Below are positions 1-7,646 of a stretch of DNA of 15,529 bases, in pieces. The notes below the pieces were generated by a model. The model was not told where the DNA came from. It made no database searches and saw nothing but the letters and a program-made list of their open reading frames with translations. Position 1 is the stretch's first letter. Every line of letters starts with the position of its first letter. This DNA comes from a bacterium (lineage in GTDB: Bacteria > Cyanobacteriota > Vampirovibrionia > Obscuribacterales > Obscuribacteraceae), in NCBI GenBank assembly GCA_030431355.1, contig JAUIJG010000076.1, forward strand, positions 1-15,529, given 5' to 3'. Made by a program: the position numbers and the translations under genes.

Positions 1-31
1 CTACACTGAGGCCGCACCCACGTACTCGTCG

Positions 32-475
32 ATGGTGCAAAGATCAAACCATGGTCGACCTCTCTTTCATAAACAGATGATCCTAATCACTTCGGCAAAC
101 AACAAAAACCAGGCCGTTTCAATACCGATAAACTTTACTGATAACGGGTTCACCGGTTTGGGACGGGACGAAGGGGGTAGCTTTCTTATCTCCGGATTTC
201 AAGACGACTCGAAGAGAATTTTCTTCAAAAAAGCCTATGACTCTTTGAGCATCAAAAATGGAGCAGTTGCTACACCTTTCGAGTTCAGGGGATTTATGAC
301 TGCGGGGAAGAATGGTCCCCAGTGGCAAGGCTATTATTCAAGAAAAATCAAATTAGGCAAAAAGGACAGTATTAAAAATCCGCTGAGAACCATTTCTGTT
401 TCAGACAGATGGAAAGCACTTATCTCAGACAAATCGGTGGAAAAAAGCGCCGCTAAAAACCCAAACCAAAATTAA
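32..475 (+). CDS. Beta-barrel-like domain protein, possibly the C-terminal end of a longer gene cut by the window edge
   Basis: The reading frame is open from base 2, so the true start may lie outside the window. ATG codons at 32 and 77 are the internal candidates, and neither has a clear Shine-Dalgarno. From about residue 25 the protein shows a regular beta pattern: a GFTGLGRDEGGSF segment, then SGF, then IFFKKAY, then FEFRGF, then a WQGYY segment. This resembles a small beta-barrel (calycin-like) domain, recalled from memory, in which a Gly-x-Gly-x-Asp-x-x-Gly motif is followed by a Phe-x-Lys-x-Tyr strand. No catalytic residues are recognised. The stop lies 42 nt before the pseudokinase gene on the same strand, so the two may be co-transcribed. 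If the frame extends upstream, the domain could be the sensor end of a larger protein such as a kinase. The function is unknown. Confidence 0.6.
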   Translation: MVQRSNHGRPLFHKQMILITSANNKNQAVSIPINFTDNGFTGLGRDEGGSFLISGFQDDSKRIFFKKAYDSLSIKNGAVATPFEFRGFMTAGKNGPQWQGYYSRKIKLGKKDSIKNPLRTISVSDRWKALISDKSVEKSAAKNPNQN

Positions 476-478
476 GAA

Positions 479-509
479 GGTAAGATTTTTTATCTAACTC
501 GGGTAAGAT
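479..509 (+). repeat. Direct repeat GGTAAGAT upstream of the pseudokinase gene
   Basis: GGTAAGAT occurs at 479-486 and again at 502-509, 23 bp apart start to start, in the short gap before the ATG at 518. The second copy sits in a 19-bp stretch (491-509) that matches 15 of 19 positions with 3656-3674, just upstream of the degenerate-GGDEF gene. It could be a binding site or promoter element shared by the two genes. The match is short and chance is possible. Confidence 0.25.
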
Positions 510-517
510 ACAGTATT

Positions 518-1546
518 ATGTTTGACCCGTATGAACAGTTAGACTTGAATGATGAGGCTTGCGCGCCACCGCACTTGAACCTGCGGATCGGAGACAAATA
601 CCTCATCCAGAAGCTTGTGGGCTCCGGCAGTTCCAGTCGTGTCTATTCGGCAAAAGTATATCCAGGCACTGAGCTTGTGGCGGTTAAAATTCTCCGCAAA
701 GGAAATAGCACCAGAATTGGTGAGAGAAAGCTAGCCCTGGAAGGCAGTACCCTCATAGAAATAAGTGAGCATAAGAACTTTGTCTCCGTCTATGACTTCG
801 GCAAGACAGAGAAGAATGAACCTTTTCTTGTGCTGGAGCTGTTATCAGGGCAGACCTTAAAACAAGTCCTTAAGGACTACGGAAAGTTCCCCCTGGACAA
901 AGCTCTGGACATAGGAATGGAGATCCTGGACGCCCTGGCTCATCTGCACAAATACGGCATCGTGCACTCAAGTTTCAAACCTGCCGATATCATGCTGGTG
1001 GACTTTCAGAACAAGCCTGTCCCCGAGGTCATACTCCTCGATCTGGATTCGGTCTTTCATCCCCAGGAGCCGACTCTATACAATGCTGAGTTACCGAGCG
1101 AAGGCACCACATACAATTACTTGAGTCCGGAAGAAGCTCAATCAAAGACCATCGATAAACGAGCCGACATCTACGTTTTCGCCTTGATACTCTACGAAAT
1201 GATTACAGGCAGAATCCCCTTCGAAGGCAATAATCAGCTTCAGATTCTAGAAGCCAAATTAGCATCGAAAGTGGTACCGTTTTCAAAAGCTCTGGCAGAG
1301 CTTCCACGACAGTCCGAGGTGGAAAGCATCCTCACAAGCTGCTTGAATTGCGATCCTAGCAAACGCCCCCAGTCGGTGGAAGAGTTGAGAGACAGACTGA
1401 CTGCGCTTCGCAAGCGCACCCCCACCACAAAAGAGTTTGAGGTAGACATAAAGAATTGGGACAAACTGCCTCGCTCGGCTTACGCAGAAGCAGACAAAAC
1501 GAAAGATGATTGGATGACAAAACTCAAAAAGTTTATGGGCTCTTGA
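518..1546 (+). CDS. Predicted Ser/Thr pseudokinase (eukaryote-like kinase fold, HRD lost)
   Basis: A protein kinase fold covers residues ~28-300 of 342. Visible parts are the glycine-rich loop (GSGSSSRV, 35-42), the VAVK lysine (K57), a likely helix-C glutamate (E75), the SPE element (in NYLSPEEA) and the DIYVFALILYEM helix. The catalytic loop is altered: where active kinases read HRDxKPxN this protein reads HSSFKPAD (150-157), so the catalytic Asp is Ser152 and the metal-binding Asn is Asp157. The DFG motif reads DLD (175-177), which keeps the first Asp. ATP binding is therefore possible, but normal phosphotransfer is unlikely. There is no transmembrane segment, so the protein should be cytoplasmic. 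The next gene, 19 nt downstream, supplies a membrane anchor plus SAF and TPR domains, which suggests the two act together. The ATG at 518 has only a weak ribosome-binding site. The fold is seen with high confidence; loss of activity is inferred. Confidence 0.92.
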   Translation: MFDPYEQLDLNDEACAPPHLNLRIGDKYLIQKLVGSGSSSRVYSAKVYPGTELVAVKILRKGNSTRIGERKLALEGSTLIEISEHKNFVSVYDFGKTEKNEPFLVLELLSGQTLKQVLKDYGKFPLDKALDIGMEILDALAHLHKYGIVHSSFKPADIMLVDFQNKPVPEVILLDLDSVFHPQEPTLYNAELPSEGTTYNYLSPEEAQSKTIDKRADIYVFALILYEMITGRIPFEGNNQLQILEAKLASKVVPFSKALAELPRQSEVESILTSCLNCDPSKRPQSVEELRDRLTALRKRTPTTKEFEVDIKNWDKLPRSAYAEADKTKDDWMTKLKKFMGS

Positions 1547-1565
1547 GAGAATCAACCTTTCATCT

Positions 1566-2744
1566 ATGGCAGAATTTTACTCCGAACACAAAAAGCTGAT
1601 AAATTTCATCATTGCCCTGGCGCTGCTTGCGGTATTTGCCCTCTGTTTCGGCTGCTACGCCGTATTTGAGCTATATCTTAATCCCAAGTTCTTTAACAAC
1701 GAGCCGACGCCAATGAAAGCAAACACAGTCATGCAAAATGTCGTGGTGGCCAAAAGAGAGCTACAAAGCGGCAGGGGAATTCTCGAAAATGAGATAGAGC
1801 TAAAATCGATGCCGGAGAGCACCGCACCATCATTAGCACTAACAAAAGCATCCGAAGCGATTCATCATCTGCCCATAAGAACCATATCGAAAGGGGAGAT
1901 CATACGAAATCATCTACTAAGTGAAGCGTCCACAAAAAAAGACTACTTAAAAATCGGCAAAAGATATTTTGAGCGCAGGAAATATGCCAATGCGATCAAA
2001 CAATTCGACAAAGCTCTTGAAATTGACCCCGGATACGTAAAAGCCTATGAATGGAAAGGGCACGCCCTGTACAAATCAGGGGAAAGCAAAAAATCAAAAG
2101 AGTGTTTCCAAAAGGCGATAGAACTTGATCCGGAAGCCTCTTACTCCCATGGCTACCTGGCCTTTCTTCTTCTGAACGAAAAGAAATACGATGCCGTTGT
2201 CGATCATGGGGAGATTGCCACCAAATTGGATCCGGAAGATTCCCAGTCTTTCGCCTACCTGGGAATCGCCTTGTTTCGCCAGGAAAAACCAAAAGAAGCT
2301 CTGGGACCGCTGACGGCAGCCATAAAGCTTGATCCCTCCTATGCGTATGCCCAGTACTACAGAGGTAAAACATTCCTTGCCCTGAACCAACTTGATAAAA
2401 GTCTTGTGGATCTGGATGCGGCCGCTGAAAATGACAAAGACTACAGAGAACGAGTCCTGAAGCTGAAAGGCGACGTTTATCTCAAAAAAGGAGACTACGA
2501 AAAAGCACTCGGTCTCTACAATGCCTGCCTGGGTCTGGCAAAAGCAAAAAAGCCCAGACACTCGGACCTATCATTAGAGCAAGCGGCGGAATGTTACTTT
2601 GGGAAAGCCACCTGCGAATACAACCTCGAAAACTATGACAATGCTCGCAAGTTCATAGAGGTGGCAATCAAACACAAAGAGAAGCCTCCCAAAACTTACT
2701 ATGACCTTCAGTCGAAGATAAAAGCGAAAAAGAACAGAAGGTAA
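1566..2744 (+). CDS. Membrane-anchored SAF-domain and TPR-repeat protein
   Basis: This 392-aa protein has three parts. Residues ~11-37 form one hydrophobic helix after a short charged N-terminus. Residues ~58-118 match the SAF pattern known from CpaB/FlgA-type proteins: VVVAKRELQSGRGI, then a Leu/Pro-containing segment, then ISKGEIIRNHLL. Residues ~124-390 are about seven TPR units, with signatures such as AIKQFDKALEIDP, CFQKAIELDP and ALGPLTAAIKLDP. The start at 1566 follows the pseudokinase stop by 19 nt, so translation is probably coupled. The most likely topology puts the SAF and TPR parts outside the cytoplasmic membrane. In other bacterial kinases a transmembrane segment plus sensor domain is often fused to the kinase; here they are separate genes. 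SAF domains occur in pilus and flagellar assembly factors and in sugar-binding enzymes, so the ligand cannot be stated. TPR calls are firm; the SAF call is good but made by eye. Confidence 0.88.
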   Translation: MAEFYSEHKKLINFIIALALLAVFALCFGCYAVFELYLNPKFFNNEPTPMKANTVMQNVVVAKRELQSGRGILENEIELKSMPESTAPSLALTKASEAIHHLPIRTISKGEIIRNHLLSEASTKKDYLKIGKRYFERRKYANAIKQFDKALEIDPGYVKAYEWKGHALYKSGESKKSKECFQKAIELDPEASYSHGYLAFLLLNEKKYDAVVDHGEIATKLDPEDSQSFAYLGIALFRQEKPKEALGPLTAAIKLDPSYAYAQYYRGKTFLALNQLDKSLVDLDAAAENDKDYRERVLKLKGDVYLKKGDYEKALGLYNACLGLAKAKKPRHSDLSLEQAAECYFGKATCEYNLENYDNARKFIEVAIKHKEKPPKTYYDLQSKIKAKKNRR

Positions 2745-2766
2745 TCCGGCAGCATCAGACTCAGGT

Positions 2767-3642
2767 TTAATTCAAATCCTCTTCAAAAGCCGCGTCAGAG
2801 TCTGCCCCATCCCCCGTTAAAAATTCCAGCAGTAATTTATTTAACAAATCGCTCTCGTCAAGCATCGCCCAGTGACCGGCATTTTCCAGCAACTCAAGAC
2901 GTCCCCGAGGACAAAAGCCCAGCGACTCGGCAGCCATCTCGTGCATCAAATAGGGATCTCTCTTTCCCCAGAGAATCAAAACAGGCAAATCTATCTCCCC
3001 ATCACCTCTAAGCTCCGGTCTATTCAAAATCGCCGCCCGATACCAATTGAGCATCGCTGTAAGCGCCCCTGGTTGCCTCCAGGCTTCAATTGCCCTACGG
3101 CGCTCTTCCTCGTTCAATGAACCTTTCTTTGCCAGAATAGCGGCAAAGTTATTTAAACTCAGCAAAAACTCCGGTAAAAAGGGAATAAGAAAAAATCCAA
3201 AATACCAACTCCGCATCATCTGGCGAGGCTCTGTGCCGATAAACTTCTTAAACACAAGCGGATGCGGGACATTGATAATACCCAAACTCTTTAAACGCTC
3301 CGGATGCTGCAATGCCACCATCCATGCCACCGCTGCTCCCCAGTCATGCCCCACCAGATCAACTCTATCGAGCTTCAAATGATTCAAAAGGGCAAGAATG
3401 TCTTCCACCAGCAAGTCAACTCGATAGCTTGAGATACCGGCGGGCTTGCCCGTCTTGTTGTATCCCCTTTGATCAGGCACGACTACTCTGTATCCTCGGT
3501 CAGCCAGAAACTTTATCTGTCTCTCGTATAGGAACCAGGCATCGGGGAAGCCATGCAGCAACACAATCGGCTTTCCATCGGTCGGACCGGCGGAAACCAC
3601 ATGCATGCTAAGGTTACCAAGCTCAATAAAACTGCTGTTCAC
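2767..3642 (-). CDS. Alpha/beta hydrolase, epoxide-hydrolase-like
   Basis: This 291-aa alpha/beta-hydrolase is of normal family length. The oxyanion motif is HGFP (30-33), followed by DQRGY (57-61). The nucleophile elbow is GHDWGAA with Asp100, which is typical of soluble epoxide hydrolases and haloalkane or haloacetate dehalogenases; esterases have Ser there. The acid is Asp229 (GKRDPYL) and the general base is His257 (NAGHWAM). Lid tyrosines at 147 and 201 are where epoxide hydrolases hold the two Tyr that activate the epoxide oxygen, which favours epoxide hydrolysis to a diol over dehalogenation. There is no signal peptide, so it is cytoplasmic. The start is a GTG at 3642, with a weak GAGA upstream. 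It is transcribed divergently from the GGDEF-like gene and convergently with the TPR gene (22 nt gap). The substrate is unknown. Confidence 0.9.
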   Translation of the reverse strand: MNSSFIELGNLSMHVVSAGPTDGKPIVLLHGFPDAWFLYERQIKFLADRGYRVVVPDQRGYNKTGKPAGISSYRVDLLVEDILALLNHLKLDRVDLVGHDWGAAVAWMVALQHPERLKSLGIINVPHPLVFKKFIGTEPRQMMRSWYFGFFLIPFLPEFLLSLNNFAAILAKKGSLNEEERRRAIEAWRQPGALTAMLNWYRAAILNRPELRGDGEIDLPVLILWGKRDPYLMHEMAAESLGFCPRGRLELLENAGHWAMLDESDLLNKLLLEFLTGDGADSDAAFEEDLN

Positions 3643-3702
3643 AAAGATAATTCTCTATCTTATACGGGTAAGTTGTTTAGTATAAATAATCTCAAGATAT
3701 TA

Positions 3703-4797
3703 ATGCCTGACGAAAAAGACAGAATTATCGCAGAAGACGCTTTCAATAAACGCCTGAGCGGCGTTAGAAAAGGGCGCCCCACGACAGAAGCAAACACTAG
3801 CTTCATGGGGAAGCGGCCAAATAAACCTAACGTGGAAGCGATGCTAGGCATTGCCGGACAACAGGAGATGCCCATTGTCAAAGAGGACAATGATGGTCAA
3901 CCACCGCTCTCCCCGGACATTCAGGAACAACTTAAAGCTCTGGCTCAAATGCCCCAGAAACAGGCGCCAGAACCAAGAAGAGCCCCACCGATTCCCCCCG
4001 ATGCCCCTCAAAATCCTCTCAAGCCTGCTGTGGACGGCAAACCAGAGCTTCTCGGTCAATTTGATGACGAACCACGGGGTCATCTCCCTGCACAGCCCCA
4101 GGCACTCGCCCAGCAGAGGCCCCAGCAAGCACAGATGCAGGCTCAAGCCCAGGTCCAGGCTCCGCCGCGGACAGCTCCAGTCCCGCCGCCGCCACCGCCT
4201 GCGAGTCAGAGACAGAACCAAAACCAAAACACAGATAATGGAGGAATTCTATCTCCAGCAAGAGCCGAGCAGCAGGACAAAATAGAAAAGACCTATTTCT
4301 TCGACCACCAGATTTCCACTATCTACAACTTTCGTCATTCCATGCGCACCCTGGAGAGGGAAGTCAAAAGAGCCGCACGCCATGAGCGACCGCTTTCAGT
4401 CTGCATTCTCACTTTTCACGAGATGAACATTATAAAAAACAACTTCGGCGAGCTTGCCCTGGAAGAATCCCTTCAAAATCTGGGCAAGGTGCTAAGACAC
4501 TATGTGGATCTCGACATGGAGGTGGCAGGCAGATACGGAGAGAACCAGATTGTCGTAGTTCTGCCGGAGATAACCGCACCTGTAGCGGCTCAACTCATGG
4601 ACGAAATTAGAAGAACCCTGGAGAACAGCATCGTACAATTAAGACAATACAAATTCTCCCTGGTGGCAAGCATCGGCATAGCCGGCTTTCCGACCCACGG
4701 CACCAACTGGAAAGAGCTTTTGGTGAAAGCAGAACAAGCTTCCGAGCAAGCAATAGAAAGAGGTGGAAACACAATTGCTTTTCCACCCCGCCTCTAA
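3703..4797 (+). CDS. Proline/glutamine-rich protein with a degenerate GGDEF domain
   Basis: The chosen start is the ATG at 3703, giving 364 aa. An in-frame ATG at 3553 would run about 90 nt into the divergent hydrolase gene and add sequence that is antisense to it, so it is rejected. Residues ~65-190 are low-complexity, rich in Pro, Gln and Ala, including a run of six Pro. Residues ~197-362 have the GGDEF (diguanylate cyclase) fold, ending with the typical SIGIAGFPTHG strand and a final helix. The active-site signature, normally RYGGDEF, reads RYGENQI (G279-E280-N281-Q282-I283). The usual D-x-LTGL-x-NR entry motif is also lost, reading DHQISTIYNFR. Synthesis of cyclic di-GMP is therefore unlikely. 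The domain may bind nucleotide or protein partners. No transmembrane helix is present, so it should be cytoplasmic, with the linker acting as a flexible tether. Confidence 0.88.
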   Translation: MPDEKDRIIAEDAFNKRLSGVRKGRPTTEANTSFMGKRPNKPNVEAMLGIAGQQEMPIVKEDNDGQPPLSPDIQEQLKALAQMPQKQAPEPRRAPPIPPDAPQNPLKPAVDGKPELLGQFDDEPRGHLPAQPQALAQQRPQQAQMQAQAQVQAPPRTAPVPPPPPPASQRQNQNQNTDNGGILSPARAEQQDKIEKTYFFDHQISTIYNFRHSMRTLEREVKRAARHERPLSVCILTFHEMNIIKNNFGELALEESLQNLGKVLRHYVDLDMEVAGRYGENQIVVVLPEITAPVAAQLMDEIRRTLENSIVQLRQYKFSLVASIGIAGFPTHGTNWKELLVKAEQASEQAIERGGNTIAFPPRL

Positions 4798-4815
4798 ATT
4801 CAAAGTCCGATTCTT

Positions 4816-5367
4816 TTAGAATACGTCGCTATATTTCCAGGCACCGCCCTCTTTCCAGAGATGGACGCCCTTTTTAGTTCCGCTTATTTTCAAGGTGGAA
4901 ACCATGGGCTTACTCTCACCGCCGACTATGCGGGCGCTGTATGTCCACTTCTTAATCCGGAGAAGCTCCTTTTGCTTATTTTGCGGACTGAGTCGTTTCC
5001 AGTACTCCACGGTCTTGGAGAGAGCATATGGGTAGAGATGCTCCAGCCTGGTGGCTCTGTTTGCCACGGATATAAAAGAGGTCAAGGACCTCCTGGCCCC
5101 GGAGATATCGCCAGATGCTCCGGAAGAAGCCCTGGAAGAATTTCTAGAGGATGAAGTGGAACTGCTGGATTGAGAGTTATAGCTCCGGTTACGGGCAGCT
5201 TCCGATGCCGCACGGCTCTTTTTCAACCGTTCCCGACCTTCCTTGATTTTCCAGTTGGTGCGAGATTGATGATACTTTACTTTCTGATGCAGGTTTGGAT
5301 CATAAGCATCAGCCTGGGGACAGAATACCGGGGATACCAAAAGGAAACACAGGGCGATAGATCTCAT
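4816..5367 (-). CDS. Exported Ser-rich protein of unknown function
   Basis: The start is set at the ATG at 5367 (183 aa) because it follows a GAGG ribosome-binding site by 5 nt and begins a clear Sec signal peptide: MRS, then a hydrophobic core of about 12 residues, then a likely cut after ADA (residue 21). A longer frame starts at 5397 but would bury the signal. The mature protein has a basic, probably helical stretch (~22-62), a Ser/Arg-rich low-complexity linker (~63-95), and a C-terminal part (~96-183) that contains EYWKRLSPQNKQKELLRIKKW and ends with a short beta-rich region. No enzyme motif is recognised. It is convergent with the GGDEF-like gene (18 nt gap). Export is well supported; function is unknown. 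Confidence 0.75.
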   Translation of the reverse strand: MRSIALCFLLVSPVFCPQADAYDPNLHQKVKYHQSRTNWKIKEGRERLKKSRAASEAARNRSYNSQSSSSTSSSRNSSRASSGASGDISGARRSLTSFISVANRATRLEHLYPYALSKTVEYWKRLSPQNKQKELLRIKKWTYSARIVGGESKPMVSTLKISGTKKGVHLWKEGGAWKYSDVF

Positions 5368-5397
5368 TTTGACCTCAATAAATTCATAACCACTCAA

Positions 5398-5625
5398 TTA
5401 TGATCGGTACACCTCACTTTGTGCCCGGATAGCCCAAATTTTACCCACGTGGTCAATATCAAAATCATATCTCCGGCAGCTGAGCACATTGCCATCACAT
5501 TTAGTACCGCCTAAAATATTGCGCCATAACTTTTGTTCAACCGGGAATAACCTAATATCAGAGAGGGTAATCTCAATCCAAGTAACTGAATAATTGAACA
5601 AACTTGGCAAGAATGGCAAAATCAA
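5398..5625 (-). CDS. Candidate small CDS or gene remnant upstream of the exported protein
   Basis: This minus-strand frame of up to 75 codons fills the gap before the exported-protein gene and ends 30 nt before that gene's start. Its translation looks protein-like, with alternating hydrophobic stretches (VTWIEITLSDIRLF, DFDIDHVGKIWAIRAQ) and mixed codon use. There is no ATG start, only TTG codons, and no Shine-Dalgarno. The 5' end overlaps the start of the divergent kinase gene. It may be a small gene, a decayed end of a longer one, or chance. Confidence 0.25.
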   Translation of the reverse strand: MILPFLPSLFNYSVTWIEITLSDIRLFPVEQKLWRNILGGTKCDGNVLSCRRYDFDIDHVGKIWAIRAQSEVYRS

Positions 5626-7538
5626 GCGTAATTGAGAGTAATCGCTACAAAGCTCTTTCCCGGCTGGGGTCCGGGGGGATGGCGGTTGTCTACAAGTGCA
5701 AAGACGAGAGCGTCAATCGTCTGGTAGCCTTGAAACTTTTGCAAGAGAATCCCACGGACAAAATGATCGCCCGCCTTCATACAGAAGCCCGGGCAATCGC
5801 CAAATTAGAACACCTGAACATCGTAAAAGTCCTTGATTTCGGACAGCTAGACAATGGCAGACTGTTTCTTGCCATGGATTATGTTGAGGGAGAAGATCTG
5901 GGAAGCCGAATCAAAAGAGAAAAAACAATCCGACTGAGCCTGGCGGTTCCGCTTCTTAGGCAAGTTTGCCAGGGGATGCGCCACTCCCATGACAATGGCG
6001 TTCTCCATCGGGACATCAAGCCATCCAACGTTCTTCTCTTGAAAGATAAAAAAGGAGACCAGGTCAAACTCGTTGACTTCGGAATCGCAAAGATAGAAGA
6101 CTCCAAGCAGCAGAATCTGACGGGCAACGGAGCCGCCCTCGGCAGTCCGCCTTACATGAGTCCGGAGCATATCAGAGGAAAAGACGCGAGCAAAGCATCC
6201 GACATCTACAGCTTTGGCTGCATGATGTTTGAAATGCTGACCGGCAAACCGCCATTCCTTGGCGATACGGCAGCCCAGACCATGATTCTGCATACAAAAG
6301 AGCCCGCCCCCACCCTATACGAGATAAGCTCAATCGAGTTCCCGGAGAAGATAGAAGAGATTGTGGAAAAATGCCTGAGGAAGAACGCTGAAGAGCGTTA
6401 CCAGGACTTTGACCAAATCATCAATGCTTTCACGGAATATGAAGAGGCTGGTGAGTTATCATCCTCTGAGCAAGATTCAGGAGAGCAGGATTCAAGAGAC
6501 TCGGCCGCCAGCAATTCAAATAGGCTTAAACTGAGCAAACGAAAAATAATTTCGGTCACTGTCCTTGCCTGCCTACTAACACTTGCAGCAGCGCTCTTCT
6601 TCTTCAATAATCAATTTGGAAACGAAAAAGCCGAGAACAATGAAGTTCAGTCCTCTGAGGACAGATTAGACCCAGGCGAATCAACGATAAAATCGGGCAT
6701 CGACTCCCTGGCCGATACCAAACCATATCTATTTAGAAAAGCCAAAAACGCCCCCGGTCACTACACGATAATGGGAAATGTCGGTCCTGGTGAAAACAAC
6801 TTGAGTTTTCTAAAAGACAGAAAAGACATTGTGCTTCTCATCTTTAGAATGGACAACTTAAAAGGCGATATTCTCGCGCCGGTATCGGAGCTGCCCCTGG
6901 AACGCTTACGACTTATGGAGTCGGAGATTGACGCAGAGAGCCTAGAGCACATCTCGAAAATAGAGTCTTTGAAGCAGTTGGAAATTCTTCAGTGCTACGG
7001 ATTCAAAAACGAAGACCTGAAATGCCTCGCCGCGCTCAAGAACCTGGATGACCTGGCTTTGGAGAGGTCCATACTAGATAACAAAGGTCTTGAACATATC
7101 CTTGAATTAAAGTCCCTTAAATCGCTCAATCTCTCGGACAATCAAGCGCTAGACTATAAGTGTATTGAGGACCTAAAACGGTTACCGAAACTGGATAGGC
7201 TACTTCTGGTAAACGACAAGATCAAAGAAGCTGACTTTGCCAAACTGAAAGAGTTGAAGAAACTGAGAAACCTGGAGCTAAGCTTTCTGCCTCCCAACTT
7301 CTTCGCTGTCCTTTCTAAAATGAACCTCAATACTATGATTATCAAAGACAATCCATATATAACTGATGAAGAAGCGCTCCAGCTAACCCGGCTAAATTCC
7401 CTTAAACACATAAAATTCAGCCGCTGCGACAAACTCTCCTCCGGGCTTGAAGCAAAATTCAAAGAAAGTAGACCAGATATTTCGATATCAGGCGTCAATG
7501 TACAAAAAACCGGAATCGAGGCGATTTTAGTCCCCTGA
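5613..7538 (+). CDS. Transmembrane Ser/Thr protein kinase with LRR sensor domain
   Basis: The ATG at 5613 gives 641 aa; a TTG at 5604 is an alternative start three codons earlier. The kinase domain (~11-275) has all catalytic motifs: glycine loop GSGGM (19-23), K41, E58 in helix C, HRDIKPSN (132-139), DFG (155-157), SPE (183-185) and DIYSFG (197-202). It should be active on Ser/Thr. A Ser/Asp/Glu-rich juxtamembrane stretch (~282-302) and a basic patch precede one transmembrane helix (~311-331). The part outside the membrane begins with an acidic linker and carries leucine-rich repeats over ~410-615, for example LERLRLMES, LKSLNLSDN and LRNLELSF. The layout follows the PknB/StkP type of one-protein sensor kinase, with LRR replacing PASTA repeats. 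The ligand and substrates are unknown. The pseudokinase 4 kb upstream is a possible partner or paralogue. Confidence 0.95.
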   Translation: MAKSSVIESNRYKALSRLGSGGMAVVYKCKDESVNRLVALKLLQENPTDKMIARLHTEARAIAKLEHLNIVKVLDFGQLDNGRLFLAMDYVEGEDLGSRIKREKTIRLSLAVPLLRQVCQGMRHSHDNGVLHRDIKPSNVLLLKDKKGDQVKLVDFGIAKIEDSKQQNLTGNGAALGSPPYMSPEHIRGKDASKASDIYSFGCMMFEMLTGKPPFLGDTAAQTMILHTKEPAPTLYEISSIEFPEKIEEIVEKCLRKNAEERYQDFDQIINAFTEYEEAGELSSSEQDSGEQDSRDSAASNSNRLKLSKRKIISVTVLACLLTLAAALFFFNNQFGNEKAENNEVQSSEDRLDPGESTIKSGIDSLADTKPYLFRKAKNAPGHYTIMGNVGPGENNLSFLKDRKDIVLLIFRMDNLKGDILAPVSELPLERLRLMESEIDAESLEHISKIESLKQLEILQCYGFKNEDLKCLAALKNLDDLALERSILDNKGLEHILELKSLKSLNLSDNQALDYKCIEDLKRLPKLDRLLLVNDKIKEADFAKLKELKKLRNLELSFLPPNFFAVLSKMNLNTMIIKDNPYITDEEALQLTRLNSLKHIKFSRCDKLSSGLEAKFKESRPDISISGVNVQKTGIEAILVP

Positions 7539-7612
7539 AAAGACGGATGCCCATATCGCCCACTCTGCCTGACTATGCGGTTCATCCACAGGGCAAGATC
7601 CGCCACTTTTAA

Positions 7613-7625
7613 TCAAATCATTTGA
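7613..7625. repeat. 13-bp perfect palindrome, possible operator
   Basis: TCAAAT-C-ATTTGA is a perfect dyad with 6-bp arms and one central base. It lies 21 nt upstream of the predicted -35 box of the EF-hand/LysM gene, where an activator or repressor might bind. No second copy was found by eye in another spacer. Confidence 0.35.
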
Positions 7626-7646
7626 GAGCCTACGTATTTTCCCGTA

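Noticed and set aside
1518..1565. Programmed frameshift joining the pseudokinase and SAF-TPR genes at CAAAAAG
   Set aside because: The downstream frame would need a +1 shift, while such A-rich sites promote -1 shifting; the SAF-TPR gene also has its own ATG.
2872..3611. Several plus-strand frames within the hydrolase gene
   Set aside because: They are antisense to a gene with complete catalytic motifs and have no recognisable domains.
3553..3702. N-terminal extension of the GGDEF-like protein to the ATG at 3553
   Set aside because: The extra 50 codons overlap the divergent hydrolase gene by about 90 nt and look unlike the rest of the protein.
4798..4815. Short hairpin ATTCT-TTT-AGAAT between convergent genes as a terminator
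   Set aside because: The 5-bp AT-only stem, partly within the coding end, is too weak.
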